Of a DNA stretch of 8,576 nucleotides, positions 5,143 to 8,576 are shown one piece after another. The DNA is taken from the NCBI GenBank assembly GCA_020741375.1, contig DYZF01000190.1, positions 1-8,576 on the forward strand, in the 5' to 3' direction. Origin of the DNA: Tessaracoccus flavescens (lineage in GTDB: Bacteria; Actinomycetota; Actinomycetes; Propionibacteriales; Propionibacteriaceae). Position numbers and translations under genes: made by a program. The notes beneath the pieces are model-generated. The model was given only the letters and a program-made list of their open reading frames with translations. It did not search any database and was not told the DNA's origin. Positions within the stretch are counted from its first letter, which is position 1. The number at the start of each line of letters is the position of its first letter.

Positions 5143-6471
5143 ATGCGCACGCCCGCCTCACCACCCGATATCGGCAGAGTCCTCACGGCAACTGATCCGA
5201 CGACGTTTCTTCGCGCTGTGGAGCTGGGGCGGCTCGAGGAAGGCTATCCGCATTGGGACAAGCTGCGTCGTCGTCCGGCGCCTGAAGGCCTGACTGCTGA
5301 GCTGTGGTGGGCAGGAGTCAAACTGTCCCGAGTGATGAGGCAACTCCCCCTGCGGGCGACGGATGGGTTTCCTTTCGTGTTCTCCCTTCCGCCCCTGCTC
5401 GACAAGGCCCTCCACGAAGTGTCGATTCACACGGCCGGTGACATCGGGGTGAGCGCCACCGTACTCCACGACGAGTCGCGCAATCGATATCTGCTCAGTT
5501 CACTGCGAGAGGAAGCGATCTCGTCGAGCTTGCTCGAAGGCGCTGCGACGACACGCCAGTTGGCCAATGAAATGCTGCGTTCCAGCAGGCCTCCCAGGAC
5601 CAAGGGTGAGCGCATGGTGTCCAACAACTATGCGGCGATGCAGTGGATCAAACGGCACAAGGATGAAGCAGTCACACCGGAGCGGGTACAGGAAGTCCAT
5701 GCGATCCTGACAGAAGGCACACTCGACGACCCCGCAGATGAAGGCAGGATTCAGACGCCTGAGGACGTCCGGGTTTACGTCGAAGGCCCTGATCGTGACG
5801 TGGTGCACCAGCCGCCTCCGGCGAAGGATCTACCCGGTCGACTCGACGCTTTGTGCAGGTTTGCCAACGGAGGCGAAGAAGGCGACCAGTGGATCCATCC
5901 GCTCGTCCGCGCGATCATCACCCACTTCATGGTGGGCTACGACCATTACTTCGTCGATGGCAACGGTCGCACCGCCAGAGCCCTGTTCTACTGGGTAGCG
6001 CTACGCGAAGGGCACTGGCTCATCGAATACTTGACCTTGTCTCGCTTCCTGGTCGAGGCGCCGGCGCAATATGCACAGGCATACCTGTACACGGAAACCG
6101 ATGGTGGTGACGTCACCTACTTCCTTATCCACCAACTCGAGGTCCTTCAGAAGTGCTTGTCCGCGCTTTCTGACTATGTGCAAGCCAGGCAGAAAGAAGC
6201 CTTGAGCGCCCGGCAGTTGACCGCTGGCCTCGGTTTGAACCATCGACAACTAGCTGTTGTGTACAAGGCGGCCGAGGACCCTGGGACTCGCGTCACGGCG
6301 CAGTCTCACGCCCAGAGTCACGCCGTCACTCTTCAAACCGCGCGATCGGATTTGGCTGGCCTAGAAGAGCTGGGGCTGCTTCACTCTGAACGCCGAGGCC
6401 GCCGCGTTGAGTGGATCCCGGCCGCGAAAATCGTGGACCGGCTCAGCAAACTCAACGCCGCTGAACTGTAA
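5143..6471 (+). CDS. Fic-family protein AMP-transferase, class II, with C-terminal winged helix
   Basis: A 442-residue protein. An N-terminal helical region carries the class II inhibitory motif S/T-x3-E-G (S128-S-L-L-E132-G133), whose glutamate blocks productive ATP binding in known Fic proteins. The catalytic motif is HYFVDGNGRTAR (H268-R279), matching HxFx(D/E)GNGRxxR with all key residues present, so it should be active in transferring AMP to hydroxyl side chains of a target protein. The target is unknown. Residues about 355-430 resemble the winged helix often attached to class II Fic proteins (TARSDLAGLEELGLLHSERRGR), a possible DNA reader. A QSHA-QSHA repeat occurs at 387-394. The ATG at 5143 is chosen over upstream in-frame codons because those would translate the repeat, and TACACT sits 7 nt before it. 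GC is lower than the neighbours (about 55% versus 70% in sampled 60-base lines), suggesting acquisition. No small antitoxin gene is adjacent. Confidence 0.9.
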   Translation: MRTPASPPDIGRVLTATDPTTFLRAVELGRLEEGYPHWDKLRRRPAPEGLTAELWWAGVKLSRVMRQLPLRATDGFPFVFSLPPLLDKALHEVSIHTAGDIGVSATVLHDESRNRYLLSSLREEAISSSLLEGAATTRQLANEMLRSSRPPRTKGERMVSNNYAAMQWIKRHKDEAVTPERVQEVHAILTEGTLDDPADEGRIQTPEDVRVYVEGPDRDVVHQPPPAKDLPGRLDALCRFANGGEEGDQWIHPLVRAIITHFMVGYDHYFVDGNGRTARALFYWVALREGHWLIEYLTLSRFLVEAPAQYAQAYLYTETDGGDVTYFLIHQLEVLQKCLSALSDYVQARQKEALSARQLTAGLGLNHRQLAVVYKAAEDPGTRVTAQSHAQSHAVTLQTARSDLAGLEELGLLHSERRGRRVEWIPAAKIVDRLSKLNAAEL

Positions 6472-6501
6472 ATGTAAATGGAATTTACAGTTCGTTTACA
6501 C
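6464..6501. repeat. Right copy of the 38-bp direct repeat, between fic and the SMR operon
   Basis: Identical to 5097-5134 except for one base (A at 6483 where the left copy has T). The change lengthens the internal inverted repeat to 10 bp (AACTGTAAAT...ATTTACAGTT). It overlaps the end of fic: the TAA stop at 6469-6471 lies inside it. The base after the repeat changes the left copy's TACACT to TACACA, weakening the -10 motif. It ends 37 bp before the guanidine riboswitch, so a protein bound here is well placed to affect the exporter operon. Confidence 0.85.
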
Positions 6502-6514
6502 ATCGCTTGACAGG

Positions 6515-6520
6515 TATGGT
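6515..6520 (+). promoter_or_regulatory. Possible -10 hexamer TATGGT for the SMR operon
   Basis: TATGGT fits TANNNT and would place transcription start near 6527, about 12 nt before the riboswitch. The expected -35 zone falls in the right repeat copy (TTCGTT, 6491-6496, 18 bp upstream), a weak match. TACACA at 6497-6502 is an alternative. The TTGACA at 6507-6512 has no -10 at the right distance. Confidence 0.3.
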
Positions 6521-6538
6521 GAGCCTCGGCGACCCGCC

Positions 6539-6578
6539 CCGGACGACGGTTCAGTACCCGGTGAAGACAAGACTGGCC
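6539..6578 (+). promoter_or_regulatory. Guanidine-III (ykkC-III) riboswitch
   Basis: The conserved blocks of this class appear in order: CCGGACGA (6539-6546), GTACCCGGT (6554-6562) and GACAAGAC (6566-6573). The H-type pseudoknot can be drawn. CCGG (6539-6542) pairs with CCGG (6558-6561), and GG-TCAGT (6548-6555, one bulged T) pairs with ACTGGCC (6572-6578). Class III riboswitches bind guanidinium and turn on genes for its removal, usually by freeing the ribosome-binding site. Here the element ends 6 nt before a GAAAGGA Shine-Dalgarno and is followed by an SMR pair, exactly the expected cargo. Confidence 0.88.
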
Positions 6579-6584
6579 ATCGTT

Positions 6585-6591
6585 GAAAGGA
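6585..6591 (+). promoter_or_regulatory. Ribosome-binding site GAAAGGA of the first SMR gene
   Basis: GAAAGGA lies 8 nt before the ATG at 6600. It is the only clear, normally spaced Shine-Dalgarno in the window, and its closeness to the riboswitch suggests translation-level control. It fixes the start at 6600 and excludes the in-frame TTG at 6507, which would translate the riboswitch. Confidence 0.75.
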
Positions 6592-6599
6592 TCTTCGTC

Positions 6600-6914
6600 A
6601 TGGATTGGGTCATCCTGATCGCCTCAGGCGTGTTGGAGGCCGTGTGGGCCACCGCCCTAGGGCAGTCGAACGGGTTGAAGAAGCGCGTTCCCACCATCAT
6701 CTTCGCCGTCGCCGCTGTCCTCAGCCTCGTCGGCCTCGGCATCGCACTGAACACCCTGCCCACCGGCACCGCCTACGCCGTCTGGACCGCCACCGGCGCG
6801 TCGCTCACCGTCGCATGGGCCATGATCACCGGCGCCGAGAAGGCCAGCCTGATCAAGGTGCTGCTGCTCACCGGCATCGTCGTGTGCGTCGTCGGATTGA
6901 AGGTGCTGGCATGA
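6600..6914 (+). CDS. SMR-family guanidinium exporter subunit 1 (Gdx/SugE/YkkC-like)
   Basis: A 104-residue protein with four predicted membrane helices, the standard SMR length. The essential glutamate is E13 within GVLEAVWAT, where W16 and the G-x2-E-x2-W pattern are typical of the guanidinium-exporting (Gdx) branch rather than the EmrE multidrug branch. PTGTAYAVWTATGA (about 57-70) is the conserved helix-3 segment. Likely role: proton-coupled export of guanidinium through the cytoplasmic membrane, here as half of a heterodimer with the next gene. The guanidine-III riboswitch directly upstream strongly supports that substrate. It overlaps the next gene by four bases (ATGA), indicating translational coupling. 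The upstream fic-type repeat may add a second layer of control. Confidence 0.92.
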   Translation: MDWVILIASGVLEAVWATALGQSNGLKKRVPTIIFAVAAVLSLVGLGIALNTLPTGTAYAVWTATGASLTVAWAMITGAEKASLIKVLLLTGIVVCVVGLKVLA

Positions 6915-7273
6915 GCGCGAAGTGGGCGTGGCCCGTCCTCCTGTTCAGCGCCGTCCTCGAGGCGGTGTGGGCCAACTCGCTGTCCGCCAGCGAGGGCTTC
7001 ACCAATCTGGTGCCCACCGTCATCTTCCTGGTCAGCAACATCGCGTCGCTCGTGGGGCTGGCCAAGGCCATGAAGTTCATCCCCACCGGCACCGCCTACG
7101 CCGTGTGGACCAGCGTCGGCACCGTCCTGACGGTCACCTACTCGGTGCTCGCGGGCAACGAGAGCATGTCCTGGCTGAAGGCGCTCTTCCTCGCCGGCAT
7201 CATCGGCTGCGTCATCGGGCTCAAGCAGCTCGACGGCAAGGCTCAGGCGAAGAGCGCCGCCACCTCTGGGTGA
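6911..7273 (+). CDS. SMR-family guanidinium exporter subunit 2 (Gdx/SugE/YkkD-like)
   Basis: A 120-residue, four-helix SMR protein. The active-site glutamate is E17 in AVLEAVWAN, followed by the helix-3 segment PTGTAYAVWTSVGT. It is slightly longer than its partner because of a hydrophilic tail (LDGKAQAKSAATSG). Paired, overlapping SMR genes generally form obligate heterodimers with opposed membrane orientation, and such pairs (for example YkkCD) are known cargo of guanidine riboswitches. Start ATG at 6911 overlaps the TGA of subunit 1. Its last 31 bases overlap the convergent GH4 gene, so no terminator fits between them. Confidence 0.92.
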   Translation: MSAKWAWPVLLFSAVLEAVWANSLSASEGFTNLVPTVIFLVSNIASLVGLAKAMKFIPTGTAYAVWTSVGTVLTVTYSVLAGNESMSWLKALFLAGIIGCVIGLKQLDGKAQAKSAATSG

Positions 7274-8576
7274 CCGCGCTTGTAGCCGTCGACGAGTTGG
7301 CGGCCGAGCACCGGTGAATCGACGAGCGGGTGGATGGAGAAACCCTCCCACGCCGCACCCTCGTTGCCGGTGACAGCAGCCTCGAGGATCTTGCGTTCCG
7401 ACGCCCGAAGCCGCGCCATCAAGCCCAGCTGATCCAGGGCCACCGGGCCAACCGCCTGCGGGTGGACGCCGTCGCGGTCAACGACGCACGGCACCTCCAC
7501 CACCATGTCGTCCGGAAGCTCGGGGACGATGCGGGTGCCGTCGTCGAGCCCGTTGCCCACGTCGAGGATCATCCGCTCAGAGCCGCCCAGAGCCAGCGCC
7601 GTCATCAGCCTCAGTGCAACCTCCTGATACCCGCCGCCCGCGATGTCCTCCTCACGCCGGGCGCCCTCACGCGCCTCGGCCATGTAGGTGCCCTCGCGGT
7701 CGCGGAGCACGGTTCGCCACAGGTTCAGCGGGGAGGCGCAGCACGTGTCATCGACGGCGGTGCGATAGAAGCGCGACTGTTGCGCCAGCAGGTACTCGCC
7801 CCGGGTGGTCGCCTTCGCCTGGATGCGCCGTCGGGCCTCGTCGGGGAACAGGTAGTAGAAGAGGTATTCGTTGGGCAGCGCCCGGGTTTGGCGCACCCAG
7901 TCGAAGCCCATGAGGCGGGCTTCCTCGATGCCGTCGAGGAGGTTGTCATCGGCAAGCACCTCGGGCAGACGGTTGACGCCGTCCACCCGCACCTCGCGCA
8001 GCCACCCCAGATGGTTGAGGCCGATGTAATCGATCTCCACCGACGGATCGTCCAGCTCGACGCCGAGCTGGCGGCCGACGCGTCGGGCCAAGCCGATGGG
8101 GGTGTCGCAGATGCCGACGACCCGCTCGCCGAGGATCTGGCGCATGGCTTCGGTGACGATGCCGGCGGGGTTGGTGAAGTTGATCACCCACGCGTTGGGC
8201 GCGAGCCGTTTGACGGCGTCCGTGAGTTCCCGTGCCACAGGGATGGAGCGCAGTGCGTACGCGAGGCCGCCGGGGCCGATCGTCTCTTGGCCCAGCAGGC
8301 CGAGATTGAGGGCGACCCGCTCGTCGATCACGCGCCCGGCCGGGCCGCCGACGCGGACCGCGGCGAACACGAAGTCCGTGTCCGCGACCGCGACGTCCAG
8401 CGAGTCAGTCGTCGTCAGCACCGGGGCGCCCGGCAGGGTGTGGGCGAGTTCGCCGATGATCCGCTCCATGACCCGCAGCCGAGTGGGGTCGGTGTCGTAG
8501 AGCACCACCTCGTCCACCGTCAGCCCCGTGGCGCCAGTGGCCACCGCCTCGTAGACCATCGGAACCCGGAACCCGC
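7243..8576 (-). CDS. Glycoside hydrolase family 4, 6-phospho-beta-glucosidase-like, 5'-truncated by the window edge
   Basis: The minus-strand frame is open to the window edge. The ATG at 8559 is internal, since the residues before it (GFRVP) continue the GH4 N-terminal NAD-binding loop (GGGxRxP). About 444 residues are visible, nearly the full family length. Recognisable GH4 features are the Rossmann strand VVLYDTD, FTNPAGIVTEA, the metal-binding cysteine motif GICDTPIG (Cys encoded at 8107-8109), LNHLGW with the metal-ligand histidine (8011-8013), and the late block GGGYQEVALRLM. GH4 enzymes use NAD+ and a divalent metal to cleave phosphorylated sugars taken up by PTS systems. The beta-glucoside preference is inferred from overall resemblance to the CelF/LicH group and is less certain than the family. 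It ends with TGA at 7243-7245 inside the convergent SMR gene. It is probably cytoplasmic. Any partner PTS genes would lie outside the window. Confidence 0.85.
   Translation of the reverse strand, partial: GFRVPMVYEAVATGATGLTVDEVVLYDTDPTRLRVMERIIGELAHTLPGAPVLTTTDSLDVAVADTDFVFAAVRVGGPAGRVIDERVALNLGLLGQETIGPGGLAYALRSIPVARELTDAVKRLAPNAWVINFTNPAGIVTEAMRQILGERVVGICDTPIGLARRVGRQLGVELDDPSVEIDYIGLNHLGWLREVRVDGVNRLPEVLADDNLLDGIEEARLMGFDWVRQTRALPNEYLFYYLFPDEARRRIQAKATTRGEYLLAQQSRFYRTAVDDTCCASPLNLWRTVLRDREGTYMAEAREGARREEDIAGGGYQEVALRLMTALALGGSERMILDVGNGLDDGTRIVPELPDDMVVEVPCVVDRDGVHPQAVGPVALDQLGLMARLRASERKILEAAVTGNEGAAWEGFSIHPLVDSPVLGRQLVDGYKRGHPEVAALFA

Noticed and set aside
5097..6501. CRISPR array or transposon ends
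   Set aside because: There are only two repeat copies separated by a whole gene. No transposase and no terminal inverted repeats are present.
6507..6512. TTGACA as a consensus -35 for the SMR operon
   Set aside because: No TANNNT motif lies 16-19 bp downstream (around 6529-6537 is GC-rich), so it is probably chance.
6507..6599. TTG-initiated N-terminal extension of the first SMR protein
   Set aside because: The region is the riboswitch leader. The ATG at 6600 has a proper Shine-Dalgarno and gives the standard SMR N-terminus.

Overview
The window is a GC-rich (about 65-70% by eye), gene-dense stretch of chromosome. It most likely comes from an actinobacterium. The evidence is the codon bias, a protein closely resembling the mycothiol-linked DsbA-type oxidoreductase Rv2466c, a guanidine-III riboswitch (a class found mainly in Actinobacteria), and the repeated arrangement of a TANNNT -10 hexamer 6-7 nt before an ATG, typical of leaderless transcripts in this phylum. 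A Propionibacteriales-type organism would fit, but I cannot prove the genus.

Layout. 2-1012 (+): 3' part of a dicarboxylate/amino acid:cation symporter. 1013-1288: a 276-bp gap holding two related long palindromes and, next to the following gene, an 18-bp operator-like palindrome. 1289-1891 (+): DsbA/Rv2466c-like protein with a single-cysteine CPWA site, followed by a strong hairpin. 1975-2457 (+): flavodoxin-fold protein. 2524-3294 (-): Tat-type lipoprotein with an LAS-type peptidase core and a peptidoglycan-binding tail. 3348-5009 (-): DUF885 zinc-peptidase-like protein. 5143-6471 (+): class II Fic AMP-transferase with a C-terminal winged helix, in lower-GC DNA. 6600-7273 (+): two overlapping SMR genes behind a guanidine-III riboswitch. 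7243-8576 (-): GH4 6-phospho-glycosidase, running off the right edge.

The most interesting part is 5097-7273. The fic gene is bracketed by a 38-bp direct repeat (37/38 identical) built from four TGTAAA/TTTACA hexamers. The left copy covers the putative fic promoter. The right copy overlaps the fic stop codon and lies just upstream of the riboswitch-controlled exporter pair. This suggests a fic-operator cassette whose winged helix may control both fic and guanidinium export. That link is inference; the repeat and the riboswitch motifs are visible directly.

The other notable structure is the pair of homologous palindromes at 1028-1210. Their outer stems differ in sequence but stay base-paired, as expected for a structured element maintained by selection.
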